Assembly: GCF_900142415.1 (NCBI RefSeq)
Contig: NZ_FRAU01000004.1
Coordinates: 62,001 to 126,000 of the forward strand
Direction: 5' to 3'
DNA from: Rhodothermus profundi
GTDB lineage: Bacteria; Bacteroidota; Rhodothermia; Rhodothermales; Rhodothermaceae
Length of the DNA stretch: 64,000 bases
Positions 51,719 to 60,287 of the stretch are shown one piece after another. Made by a program: the position numbers and the translations under genes. The notes below the pieces were generated by a model that was not told where the DNA came from, made no database searches, and saw nothing but the letters and a program-made list of their open reading frames with translations. The first letter of the stretch is position 1, and each line of letters begins with the position of its first letter.

Positions 51719-53178
51719 GCCTGCGCGCAGGACGTTCCGTTTGTCGCCACGCGGCTGTCTGCTGACTGTTCGCGGCGGCGAGGAATAATCACCGTGAAGA
51801 TGCTGCCAATCCCTGGTTGACTTTCTACATAAATCTGTCCATCCAGTAGCCGTACAATGCGCTGCACGATGGTCAGGCCAAGCCCACTGCCCTCATAATC
51901 GCGGGAAAGCCCACTGGATGCTTGCTTAAATTCCTCAAAGATGACCGACTGTAGCTCTTCCGGAATACCAATGCCCGTGTCAGCGACCTGCAACTGGATG
52001 GTTTCGGCGTCTCCCTCCAGGAGCACGGTCACGCCACCTTTTTCGGTAAATTTAATTGCATTATGCACCAGATTTTTGACCAATCGCTCCCAGAGCCCTT
52101 CATCGATGCAGGCGGTCAGGGCAGCTTCGCTGCTTTGCAGCGTGAGCTCCAGTTTTTTGCTGCGGGCTAGCGGCTCTAATTCGTTGATCACGGCCCGCGT
52201 GGCAGCTACCACATCCAGCTCTCGATGATGCACGCACACCGTACCGGCCTCCAGGCAAGACATGTAGAGCAGGGAATCCAGCGTATCGAGCAGCCGTTGC
52301 CCACTCTGTTTGATAACCTGTGCCATTTCGCGTTGCATCGGATCTTGCAGCTCTTCTTCCAGAATCTGCGCGTAGCCCAGAATACCGGCCAGCGGCGTGC
52401 GGATTTCATGGTTCATGTTGGCCAGGAACGTGCTTTTCAGACGTGCCATTTCTTCAGCGGCTTCTTTGGCAGCCACCAGCACGGCCTGGTGTTCCTGGAC
52501 GCGGGTCAGCATTTCATTGAACGTGGCAGCCAGCTCGCGCAGTTCAACGGGACCTTCGACCGGCACCCGAATCGAGTAGTCATGGGTTTCGGCGACTGAG
52601 CGCACTACCTGACGCAAACGTTCCAGCGGGCGCACAAGGCCCCGCTGCAGCAACGCTACCAGTATCATGCTGATGCCCAGGGCCAGCAAAATGACATTAC
52701 CGCCTACGGACGCATAGTGTATCATGCGCTCTCGCCAGCCCAGCAGACTTGCTCGCAGATAAACATAGCCCTGCGTTTGCCCCTCCCACCGCACGGTTTC
52801 TACGTGATGCAGAAAGGTGCGTCCCTTCTCGACAGCCGGCAGACGCTCCGGCAATTCGGTGGCTTCCACGCCATTGAGGTACCAGGCAAACGGCCTTCCA
52901 TCCGGGGTATACAGCGCTGCGATCTGCACCGATGGAATGCTGCGCACGCCTTCCAGCACCTCCGTGGCTGCCGGAGCATCCTGAAAAACCAGGGGGGCCA
53001 CGCTATGCTCAGCCAGTAATCGGCCCAGCACTTCCAGCTCGCGCGCCTTCTCGCGCCGAAACTGCGCCAGATCGTACAGGGCAAACAGTACGCCCGTCAG
53101 TAGCAGAATGACCGTGCTGGTCCACAGCACGATCAGAATCATCTGCGTTTTAAGCGAGCAGCGATCTACGAGCCTCAT
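51715..53178 (-). CDS. Sensor histidine kinase with CHASE8-like periplasmic domain
   Basis: The 487-residue kinase has an N-terminal membrane helix (about 13-36), a periplasmic domain (about 37-155, with ARELEVLGRLLAEHSVAPLVFQD, a CHASE8-type pattern), a second helix (about 158-178), HAMP (about 180-235), HisKA (about 243-310) with the phospho-acceptor H257 in NMNHEIRTPLAG, and HATPase (N-box NLVHNAIKFTEKGG, DTGIGIPEE, GSGLGLTIVQ). It is translated in overlap with YfiR, which comes just before it (ATGA). No response regulator is adjacent. CHASE8 is typical of YfiN diguanylate cyclases, where it is inhibited by YfiR; here the output is a kinase. Confidence 0.92.
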   Translation of the reverse strand: MRLVDRCSLKTQMILIVLWTSTVILLLTGVLFALYDLAQFRREKARELEVLGRLLAEHSVAPLVFQDAPAATEVLEGVRSIPSVQIAALYTPDGRPFAWYLNGVEATELPERLPAVEKGRTFLHHVETVRWEGQTQGYVYLRASLLGWRERMIHYASVGGNVILLALGISMILVALLQRGLVRPLERLRQVVRSVAETHDYSIRVPVEGPVELRELAATFNEMLTRVQEHQAVLVAAKEAAEEMARLKSTFLANMNHEIRTPLAGILGYAQILEEELQDPMQREMAQVIKQSGQRLLDTLDSLLYMSCLEAGTVCVHHRELDVVAATRAVINELEPLARSKKLELTLQSSEAALTACIDEGLWERLVKNLVHNAIKFTEKGGVTVLLEGDAETIQLQVADTGIGIPEELQSVIFEEFKQASSGLSRDYEGSGLGLTIVQRIVRLLDGQIYVESQPGIGSIFTVIIPRRREQSADSRVATNGTSCAQA

Positions 53179-53744
53179 CTTTTTTCCTCGTAGATTCGGG
53201 CCAGCCGGAGCAGACGCGCACTCAACTGAAGCCCTGCCCGGCGAGCCGCCGTGACATTAATTTCAAAATGCACGCGATTCCCCTCTTCCACCAGGCGTAC
53301 AATCCCCCCTTGTCTCAGAAAATCCTCGCCTTCGCCAATCGTCAGCACGGGCTGATGTCGCAACTGCGCCAGCGCTGCCTGCAGCATCTGGGTCGGCATC
53401 GCCCCTATGAACACGATATGGCAACCTTGGGCCGACGCACCAGCAGGTAAATGGCGAATCTCCAGCGGTCGGTTGTGCACAGTCTTCCCTTTGAGCTGTT
53501 CCAGCGCCTCTCCAAAAGGATTCTTTCCCAGGAGGCACAGTCGAAGGGGCGTTTCGGCACCTTCAAAAGCCTTATCAGGCCAGAGGCTGAACTGCGCAAA
53601 ATGGTATAGGAACGTCGCCTTAGTGCGGTAAATGCGCGTCCGCTCTACAGGTATCGTCTGAATCAACCCGCTTTCTGCACCCGTTGCATTTCCCGGCAGA
53701 AGCAGCAGAAAACACCAGAGCAATCTGTATTTCATGGTCTTCAT
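53175..53744 (-). CDS. Periplasmic YfiR-family protein (DUF4154)
   Basis: The 189-residue protein has a signal peptide (LLWCFLLLLPGNATGA) and the YfiR pattern: KATFLYHFAQFSLWP, LRLCLLGKNPFGEAL, GCHIVFIGAMP, VLTIGEGEDFLRQGGIVRL. C70 and C108 have nearly the spacing of the disulphide pair of Pseudomonas YfiR. In that system YfiR holds a CHASE8 membrane partner in the off state until envelope redox or peptidoglycan stress releases it. Here the partner encoded four bases on is a histidine kinase. The gene may be preceded on the same transcript by the TonB receptor block, 66 bases to 560 bases upstream. Confidence 0.9.
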   Translation of the reverse strand: MKTMKYRLLWCFLLLLPGNATGAESGLIQTIPVERTRIYRTKATFLYHFAQFSLWPDKAFEGAETPLRLCLLGKNPFGEALEQLKGKTVHNRPLEIRHLPAGASAQGCHIVFIGAMPTQMLQAALAQLRHQPVLTIGEGEDFLRQGGIVRLVEEGNRVHFEINVTAARRAGLQLSARLLRLARIYEEKR

Positions 53745-53809
53745 TGCCGTCCCTGCGTTCGTTATCCATGCGTTTCTGCCGCAGCGATTTCATGCACTTC
53801 CCCTGGCAG

Positions 53810-54181
53810 TCAATTAGCCGTCCCGCCCAGGTCCCTTTCTGAGCACAGGAATTGCACGTAGGCGTCCAGGTCAACTGCTATCTGGAAATCGTGCCCCGTC
53901 TCCCGAGAGGTTGGTGCTTCTGTCTCCCGGTTTACCTCCCACACGCAGGCGTCCCGGGGCAGCGTCCAGATCATCTCGAAACTTCCCCGGTGCGTTTTCC
54001 CGGCCTCCCCGGGATCCGGTCGGTCTTTCCTCCGATCCCCTGCATCAGGATCGGGCGCTCCCTCCCTGAACAATCGCCAGTGCCGTTGCACGGGATTGTC
54101 CGACCGGTCCCAGACTTCGACAGGTCCCGTTGCCGGTGCAGGCAGCGCGCTTGGTAGGCGCCTGCCATGCCTCATACGCAT
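53810..54181 (-). CDS. Hypothetical protein of unclear reality
   Basis: A 123-residue frame beginning at ATG 54181 lies between the TonB receptor and yfiR. It is Arg/Asp-rich and has one plausible folded region (GSFEMIWTLPRDACVWEVNRE) but no recognisable domain, signal peptide or membrane helix. The N-terminus is basic and proline-rich. The opposite strand carries an overlapping frame of similar size. It could be a small real gene, the broken remainder of a larger one, or chance. The flanking sequence has no clear ribosome site. Confidence 0.25.
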   Translation of the reverse strand: MRMRHGRRLPSALPAPATGPVEVWDRSDNPVQRHWRLFREGAPDPDAGDRRKDRPDPGEAGKTHRGSFEMIWTLPRDACVWEVNRETEAPTSRETGHDFQIAVDLDAYVQFLCSERDLGGTAN

Positions 54182-54302
54182 GTTCAGGTGAGGCTAGACG
54201 TTCCCAGAATGCGCTTTCTTTCTGGGTATCGACAGGAAGTGCGCCTGGTTAAATTTCTTACAAGTTCTGTATAATCTTTTGTATAGCGTAGAGGCTAGAT
54301 GT

Positions 54303-56939
54303 TCAGAAGTGCAGCACTAACTCGAAAGAGGCCTGCCGGCCCAGATCATACACATCAACGGGTGCAAAAGCAAAACGGCGCGGCAGCCGCTCGCCTACCA
54401 GTACCAGCACGGGCTCGCGGTACCAGGGGTTAGCCCGGTTAAACAGATTGAACACCCCCAGCCGCATTTCTGCTGTTGCGAAAGCCAGGCGATAGCGACT
54501 CGTCAGCGTCAGGTCCATGCGGTGGTAGGGTCCTAACCGTTCAGGCTGCGTCTGCTCCGTATAACGTTCCGTGTTGGGTGGTCCAGAAGCTGAAAACCAG
54601 GCGAGCGTGAGCGCTGCGGCCGACCAGAGGGGCACGTCCAGATAAGCCCGGAATTGATGCCGACGATCCCAGGGAGCTGGATACCACGCGCCGCCATTCA
54701 GGGCATCATGGGCCAGCTCAACGCGGGCCAGTGCATAGGCCAGCGTGGCCCGAAATGGGCCAAGCGGCTGGTCCAGCAACATTTCCAGCCCATAGGCTCG
54801 GCTTCGCGCGCCGGTAAGCCAGGGCGTGGTTGTTTCCGGATCGCGGGCAATCAGAAAGAAAGGGGCTACCACTTCATGTTGCCACACGTTCGCAAAACGC
54901 CGGACGTAGGCGTCAAGCTGGATCCGCGTATGTCCTGGCCGCAATTGTACCCCTACGCTCACGTTATCAACGACGGTCGGAGGCTGGTCGCGCCCTGTGA
55001 GCAACCACACCCCTGTGCTGTTCATATTCTCGAAGGCCAGGTGGTGCCGGAACTGATAGTTTCGGCTGAAGCCCACCCCTGCCGACCAGCGTCCGTCAGG
55101 ATGCACCGTAAGCTGCAGTCGCGGCGAAAGTCGGAAATAGGGTCCCGTTGAAAATGCATGGAGTCGCAGCCCTGCCAGTACGTTCAGCAGCGGGTCAGGC
55201 CGTCCTTCATACTGCAAGAAGGCGTCGGTCTGCACGGCCTGTTGCTTTTCCTGAAACGGACGCGCTCGGACGGCCGAATGCTCTTCGTACGTAAGGGTTA
55301 GCTGCTGCAGCGCATAGCCTAGCGTCCAGTAACCGGTGCCCTGAACGATTTGTAACGTTTGCTCCCAGCGCCATTCACGCAACGCATTCGCGTAGGCAAA
55401 AGGGGCCAATCGTCGAAACAGTTTTTGCAGCCCGCCGCCGGCAAAAGCATACAGAAAATCATCTTTGGCGTAGCGACTTGCATAGGCAGTGGTGGCCAGC
55501 AACGTCCGAAGATGAAAGCCCGCCGCCATCTGATAGGTCAGTTGAATGCTTGCTGTACGGTTGGTCCAGCGCTGCCAGGTGGTCACCGGTTGCCATTCAA
55601 AGCCGATAATCCTACCACGGGCGTTCCAGCGCGGCATCAGGCGCTGGGCCTGTTGACGTGCGTCGTCGCTGCCCAGATAGCCGCTTACGGTTAGGCGGAC
55701 ACGTCTGCTTTCCAGGCGCAGCTTGCCATGCACGTCATAAAACGTTGCTGTGGAAGGGCCCAGTTCTAACAGACGCGCCTCCAGGTCGGCCACATTGGGC
55801 GGCAGCGGTCCGGTTGGGCGGGCCACATCCAGGCCGAAGGCGACCAGCCGATCATTACCCGGCCAGGCAAGCACGTCCAGCAATGACCGGCGGCCTGCCA
55901 GCAACCAGCTTCCCGAGCGCCCCAGAGGGCCTTCCAGTAAGAGACGACCCGCCACGTTACTCAGACCGGCAACGCCCCCCAGCCGCTGATAAGCCCCGCT
56001 GCGGGTCACGAAGGCAAGGGTGCCGCCCGGTGGGGCAGCATAGGTAGCCGGTGCTACATCATAGAAAAAGCCCACCGCCTGCAATGCATCCGGGTTAAAG
56101 GCATCGAACAACCCAAACAAATGAGAGGGATGGTAGACGGGCACGCCATCGAGCAATACCTGAAATCCGTCCGTCTGGCTTCCTCGCACGGTCAACCCTT
56201 CCAGTCCAACAGCCAATCCAACGGCTGGCAGAGCCTGAAGCGCCCGCAGCACGCCCCGTTCTCCAAACGGCGCAAAGCGTTCAGGCTGCACCAGGCGCTG
56301 CCAGGTTGTATCGATTCCATCCAGCCACGCAGCGCTTCCGACAATCAGGACGGTGGGCAGTTTTTTGTCCTGGTGTTGCAGGAAAATCGTCAGGGACTCC
56401 TGTTTGTCGCGGACCGCTAGCCGCACGGTTTGTGGCCGGTACCCCACGTAGGAAGCAGTCAGAGCGAGCGTATCCTGCGCAGCCGCCCGTTGCAGCGTGA
56501 GAGAAAAATGCCCGTCTGCATCGGCCATGGTGCCTAAAAGCTGGTCGCCTGCCCACCAGGAAACCGTCGCGTACGGCAGCGGCATCCCTGTTGTTCTGTC
56601 ACGCACCTGGCCTTCTATTGAGACGCTTCGCGAAGGGGCTTCCCGTAGAATAAGTTGCCGTCGCACGGTGTCGGCTTCCAGCACCAGCCCCTGACGGCTC
56701 AGTTCGCGGGTAAGTGCCTTGAGCAGCTCGGAGGTAGAAGTTGCCAGCGTAACGGTGCGGCCGCTAACCAGCGCATCGCGATAGAGGACCTGATAGCCTG
56801 TGCGCCGGGCAACATCGTCCAGCACCTGGCGAAGCGGCGTGTCGTGATAGACCACCGACTGGGCCTGAACCGTTGCCGTCAGGCCCAGCAGGCCAAGTCC
56901 CACCCCCATCAGCCAACGCACGATCCTATCGCACCGCAT
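54303..56939 (-). CDS. TonB-dependent receptor with N-terminal STN signalling domain
   Basis: The ATG at 56939 follows a GAGG site and lies in the 3' end of fecR (14-base overlap). The protein of about 878 residues has a signal peptide, an STN (secretin/TonB N-terminal) domain at about 25-105, a carboxypeptidase-regulatory-like domain at about 108-190, the plug (about 215-330) and a long beta-barrel to the end (ASFELVLHF). The STN domain lets the occupied receptor signal to FecR and then to the ECF sigma factor, as in FecA/FecR/FecI. The ligand is unknown. No TonB box could be named. Confidence 0.92.
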   Translation of the reverse strand: MRCDRIVRWLMGVGLGLLGLTATVQAQSVVYHDTPLRQVLDDVARRTGYQVLYRDALVSGRTVTLATSTSELLKALTRELSRQGLVLEADTVRRQLILREAPSRSVSIEGQVRDRTTGMPLPYATVSWWAGDQLLGTMADADGHFSLTLQRAAAQDTLALTASYVGYRPQTVRLAVRDKQESLTIFLQHQDKKLPTVLIVGSAAWLDGIDTTWQRLVQPERFAPFGERGVLRALQALPAVGLAVGLEGLTVRGSQTDGFQVLLDGVPVYHPSHLFGLFDAFNPDALQAVGFFYDVAPATYAAPPGGTLAFVTRSGAYQRLGGVAGLSNVAGRLLLEGPLGRSGSWLLAGRRSLLDVLAWPGNDRLVAFGLDVARPTGPLPPNVADLEARLLELGPSTATFYDVHGKLRLESRRVRLTVSGYLGSDDARQQAQRLMPRWNARGRIIGFEWQPVTTWQRWTNRTASIQLTYQMAAGFHLRTLLATTAYASRYAKDDFLYAFAGGGLQKLFRRLAPFAYANALREWRWEQTLQIVQGTGYWTLGYALQQLTLTYEEHSAVRARPFQEKQQAVQTDAFLQYEGRPDPLLNVLAGLRLHAFSTGPYFRLSPRLQLTVHPDGRWSAGVGFSRNYQFRHHLAFENMNSTGVWLLTGRDQPPTVVDNVSVGVQLRPGHTRIQLDAYVRRFANVWQHEVVAPFFLIARDPETTTPWLTGARSRAYGLEMLLDQPLGPFRATLAYALARVELAHDALNGGAWYPAPWDRRHQFRAYLDVPLWSAAALTLAWFSASGPPNTERYTEQTQPERLGPYHRMDLTLTSRYRLAFATAEMRLGVFNLFNRANPWYREPVLVLVGERLPRRFAFAPVDVYDLGRQASFELVLHF

Positions 56940-57909
56940 GGGCCTCAAATCGGTAGTGCCCGGGAGCGATTCTGATAAAACGACCGCCTAAGGCCCGGCT
57001 CAGATCTTCCAGCGTCTGCTCCAGGCTATCCAGCAGAAGCGTACCACTGAGCGTCTGCGAGGCATAGGGTTCGGGCAGCGTAATCTGCACGCCAAAGTGA
57101 TGCGCCAGTTCGGCAGCCACCTGGCTGGCTGGCTCCTGCGTAAAAGCCAGCCGTCCCTGCATCCAATCCAGGTAGTCTTCGGCCGAGGCAGGCTCCGGGG
57201 ACGTCAGATGTCCGTCAGCGGTGAGGCGGCTACGCTGACCCGCTGTGAGCACCTGGCGCTGCCCTGCCGGTCCTTCTAACTGCACTCGTCCTTCCTCCAG
57301 AAATACTTCTACACCGCTCCAGGTGCGCACGTCGAATCGCGTGCCCAGCACGGTAACGCGCACCGGTCCAGCCTCTACTTGAAACTGTCGCGTGGGCCGA
57401 TGCACTACCTCGAAGAAAGCTTCTCCTTCTAGCCGATACCGTAAGACTTTGTCGGCGTGTGTCAATAGATAAAGGCGCGAATGGGGACGAAGAGTAATGT
57501 GCGATCCGTCCGGCGCCGTGTATACCTGACGGGTTGTAGTGGCCGAGGCCACCAGCACGGGAGCTGCTTCTCGAAGTAGATGCAGCCACCATCCCAGGCC
57601 AGCAGCCAGTAACACGATAGCCACAGCCAGCGCGCGACGCCAGCGCGGACGGCGCTTCAGAGCGGGGCGCTGCGGCATACGATCGGCTGCCTGCCGATGC
57701 ATCCGCATAGCAATCTGCTGCCAGATGCGCTCGCGCCGCGCTGGTTGATCGACTGGAGCCACTTCATCGGCCAGCGCCAGCAACGCCCGCCCCAGCGGAT
57801 CATTCCTCAGCTCCGGATCCGTATGTAGCGGTTGTCCCGCCTCCCGAAGCTGCCCGATCCGCCGGGCGAGCGTTTCGTCACGGTCGCTATGGGATGGTTG
57901 CTGCATCAT
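56926..57909 (-). CDS. FecR-family anti-sigma factor
   Basis: The 327-residue protein has a cytosolic helical part (about 1-90), one membrane helix (about 92-110, RRALAVAIVLLAAGLGWWLH), the periplasmic FecR domain with TRQVYTAPDGSHITLRPHS and EGEAFFEVVHRPTRQF, and a C-terminal STN-like domain (about 255-325). The two halves link receptor status to release of the sigma factor. It overlaps the TonB receptor by 14 bases, so the pair is co-translated. The order on this strand is sigma, lipoprotein, FecR, receptor. A GC-rich hairpin lies between the lipoprotein and this gene. Confidence 0.93.
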   Translation of the reverse strand: MMQQPSHSDRDETLARRIGQLREAGQPLHTDPELRNDPLGRALLALADEVAPVDQPARRERIWQQIAMRMHRQAADRMPQRPALKRRPRWRRALAVAIVLLAAGLGWWLHLLREAAPVLVASATTTRQVYTAPDGSHITLRPHSRLYLLTHADKVLRYRLEGEAFFEVVHRPTRQFQVEAGPVRVTVLGTRFDVRTWSGVEVFLEEGRVQLEGPAGQRQVLTAGQRSRLTADGHLTSPEPASAEDYLDWMQGRLAFTQEPASQVAAELAHHFGVQITLPEPYASQTLSGTLLLDSLEQTLEDLSRALGGRFIRIAPGHYRFEAHAVR

Positions 57910-57927
57910 ACCTCAAGAAACGTAAGG

Positions 57928-57952
57928 GCGGGGCGCCCGTGGGGCGCCCCGC
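57928..57952. promoter_or_regulatory. GC-rich hairpin between the lipoprotein and fecR genes
   Basis: An 11-bp stem (GCGGGGCGCCC against its reverse complement) with a 3-base loop fills most of the 55-base gap between the lipoprotein stop and the fecR start, on the transcribed strand. There is no U-run directly after it, so it is more likely an mRNA processing or attenuation element than a full terminator. It could make fecR less abundant than the genes before it. Confidence 0.45.
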
Positions 57953-57964
57953 TTACCCCGTGGC

Positions 57965-58891
57965 TTACGACTCTCGCTTAACCTCACCGGTGCTCAGGAA
58001 AATACGGTACGTCTGCGGCACGCCATAGAAGCGCACAAGCGCCGAACCATCCCCATTCATTTCAATGGTCCCTTCTACCTCATGCACCACCTCCTTGTCC
58101 CCTGTGCGCTTGACCATCCGTACTTCATAGGCCAGCGTACCGTAGGTCAGATGCTCCAGCGAATCGGTAGCTGAAGGCTTCAGAATGACAATCGGTCCAT
58201 CGGTAACCAACCGGGCCCGGAATTCCTGCTCCACCTCCTGCCCTTCTCGGTTCACAAAATGCCGGGCTCCCTCCATTTCCTGCTCTCCTTCAAAGGTAAT
58301 CGTATCGCTTTCTGCCTCCAGGCCTTCTACATGCCAGGTAGCCCGACGCTCGAACGAAGCGCTCCGTTCGTTGCCCGAAGGCGTCCGATGCGCCACAGAT
58401 CCTTTGCGATACCCTTCAAAATCAATGGAAGCAATCCGATTACGCTCTGCGCGGGGACGTGCAATAAACTGGCCATTTTTGTCCTTGAAAATGTACTTTA
58501 ACAGCGCCTCAATAGACTTGCGGAAATTGGGACGCGTAACCTCATGAACGAAATGAATGGTAAACGTCCCGGTTGTTGAGTCGTAATCTACTCGGAAGCC
58601 CCGGCGCATGCCCCGCCAGTAACGCGGGTTCTGCACCTCGTCGCCGTTTTTCGAGACGACGCTACCGGTCAGGTAATACATACCGCGCTGGTCAAATGTG
58701 GCCGTCGCATCGTAGAGATCGGTCATCATGCCGTCGCTCTGGTCGGCCAGTGACTGCGCCACCACTTCAGCTACTTCACGGGCGACCTCCTCGTTAAGCT
58801 CCTGTTCTTCCTGTGCATTTTGCAATGCATCACAGGCTGCCAGCGATGCCATCAGCAACAGCGCCAGTCCACTTTGATAAAGCCGCTTCAT
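57965..58891 (-). CDS. Lipoprotein of unknown function inside the sigma/FecR/receptor block
   Basis: The ATG at 58891 has an AGGAGGTG site and gives about 308 residues. It starts with a type II signal peptide (MKRLYQSGLALLLMASLAAC, lipobox LAAC with C20). The mature part begins with an acidic coiled segment (QNAQEEQELNEEVAREVAEVV), then a beta-rich domain with two GTxxYEV/GTIEMNGDGSALVRF segments that look like repeated lipocalin or substrate-binding strands. I do not recognise a family. It is placed between the ECF sigma gene and fecR, which is not the standard FecIRA arrangement. It is thus a candidate extra regulator, or an outer-membrane cargo of the system. Confidence 0.7.
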   Translation of the reverse strand: MKRLYQSGLALLLMASLAACDALQNAQEEQELNEEVAREVAEVVAQSLADQSDGMMTDLYDATATFDQRGMYYLTGSVVSKNGDEVQNPRYWRGMRRGFRVDYDSTTGTFTIHFVHEVTRPNFRKSIEALLKYIFKDKNGQFIARPRAERNRIASIDFEGYRKGSVAHRTPSGNERSASFERRATWHVEGLEAESDTITFEGEQEMEGARHFVNREGQEVEQEFRARLVTDGPIVILKPSATDSLEHLTYGTLAYEVRMVKRTGDKEVVHEVEGTIEMNGDGSALVRFYGVPQTYRIFLSTGEVKRES

Positions 58892-59010
58892 CGCACACCT
58901 CCTGTCGTTTGGTTGATTCGGATGGTACAACAGGCCAGCCGCTCGTTGGCTGGCTACTTCCTATACACGGCAAGCGGCTCCTTCCCCCATCCGAATCGCC
59001 CCAATTTCTG

Positions 59011-59601
59011 CTACCGAAAATCGGACAGCGCGGCCCGAAGCTGCCGGAGCGCCTGTGCCATCTGGTTCTCTACGGTTTTTGGACTGATCCCCAGCACTTC
59101 CGCCGCTTCGCGATAGGTCAGCTCCTGAAGAAAGCAGAGCTCGAAAACAGCCCGGCGACGCTCCGGAAGTCGTGCAATAGCTTCCTGCAATCGCGCCTGC
59201 AAAAACCCGGCATCGGTCTGGCGATCTGCTCCAGGAGCAGGATCTGAAAGCTCCGGAAGCTCAGCCTGCTGGCTCAGCCGGCGCGTGTCGCGAAAGTGAT
59301 TCAGCGCGCGGTTATGCCCGATGCGAAACAGAAACGCCCGCAGAGAGCGGTTCGGGTCAATCTGCGCTCGCCGCTCCCAGACAGCCAAAAAGGCCTGCTG
59401 CACCAGATCCTCCGCGACGGCCGACGGAACGCCCATTCGTTCCAGGTAGTGCAGCAAAAAGGCGTAGTATCGTTCAAAAAAAAGCCGAAAAGCCTGCTGA
59501 TCCCCTGCACGGATGCGGCGGGCCAGTTCGGCGTCGTCGAGCACCCCGACGGTTCCCTGCCGGGCCAGCAAAAGTAACAGACCGAGCGTTGCGTCTGTCA
59601 T
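59011..59601 (-). CDS. ECF-type RNA polymerase sigma factor (FecI-like)
   Basis: The 196-residue protein has sigma region 2 (DAELARRIRAGDQQAFRLFFERYY, AEDLVQQAFLAVWERR) and region 4 (RRRAVFELCFLQELTYREAAEVLGISPKTVENQMAQALRQLR), with no region 3. That is the ECF group 10 pattern common in Bacteroidota with FecR partners. The start is uncertain: ATG 59601 gives MTDATLG, and the core starts near residue 20. It is the first gene on this strand of the sigma-lipoprotein-FecR-receptor set. It recruits RNA polymerase once FecR releases it. Its promoter is not evident in the AT-rich stretch upstream. Confidence 0.94.
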   Translation of the reverse strand: MTDATLGLLLLLARQGTVGVLDDAELARRIRAGDQQAFRLFFERYYAFLLHYLERMGVPSAVAEDLVQQAFLAVWERRAQIDPNRSLRAFLFRIGHNRALNHFRDTRRLSQQAELPELSDPAPGADRQTDAGFLQARLQEAIARLPERRRAVFELCFLQELTYREAAEVLGISPKTVENQMAQALRQLRAALSDFR

Positions 59602-60287
59602 GGTCTTCGCCTGAACTCCCCCGCCGGTATCGGCAAAAACAGCGCCAACTGAACCGGACAGGCCTGATAGATTCCTGCCTCAACAAGGGATGAGCGGTCC
59701 CCTTCCTGCGAGAAGCCCCTGCCAGAGCCCTCTCCACATACGTAAGTTCGGATCGCTCCAACCCTGTCCGCCGGAAGGTGCGGAAGCTCCTGTTGTAAAT
59801 GTATACCCACGCAATAACATGCGACCATAACTTACTACCCTAAAGCTCCCCCTTCCGAAAACGCGCTTCTAATAAGTTATTATGCTCGATAGAATTTACG
59901 TTAGAACGTGTAAAGACTTGTCTTCTAATGTGTGGGCTTTATCAGCTTCTTGCACAATTATTTTGAAGTGGCTAACCACTCCCTCAACAATCTCTTTGAG
60001 TCTTTGAGAGAGGGTTCCCCAACACTTTCTTTCTGTATCGGGGGACCAGAACCTGGGAGGACGGGAAAACCTAACCTTACATATTCTGCCAACACCCTTA
60101 CGGGCGACCCCTCCCTTACACAGAAGGGGACGTAGAGTTAAATGCATCGCCCCGGCGACGCGCACAGCGCTGCGCCATAGATCAGGCACCTGTCTCGCAA
60201 CGCGACAAGCCGGAACCTTTCCCCGCGCTGCGCGAAAGACAGCCGCCTTGCAACAAGCAGGCATCTACCGCCAGACGCAGAAGCACT
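59602..60287. other. Intergenic region between the ECF sigma gene and typA
   Basis: This 686-base gap holds the transposase fragment at 59896-60075 and nothing else I can name. From 59602 to 59895 and from 60076 to 60287 I see no gene, riboswitch or terminator. The region is more AT-rich than its surroundings around 59830-59960. The sigma gene's promoter and the typA promoter must lie here. Confidence 0.6.
59896..60075 (-). pseudogene. Remnant of an IS200/IS605-type transposase (tnpA) N-terminal region
   Basis: The translated stretch contains FWSPDTERKCWGTLSQRLKE followed by IVEGVVSHFKIIVQEAD and ends in EDKSLHVLT. This is recognisably the start of a Y1 transposase (SPKYRxKVLxGxxxxRLKEI...HVH) with the usual histidine motif degraded to LHVLT. 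The rest of the gene, including the catalytic tyrosine, is absent, and the ends of an insertion sequence are not visible. It is a decayed fragment only. Confidence 0.5.
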
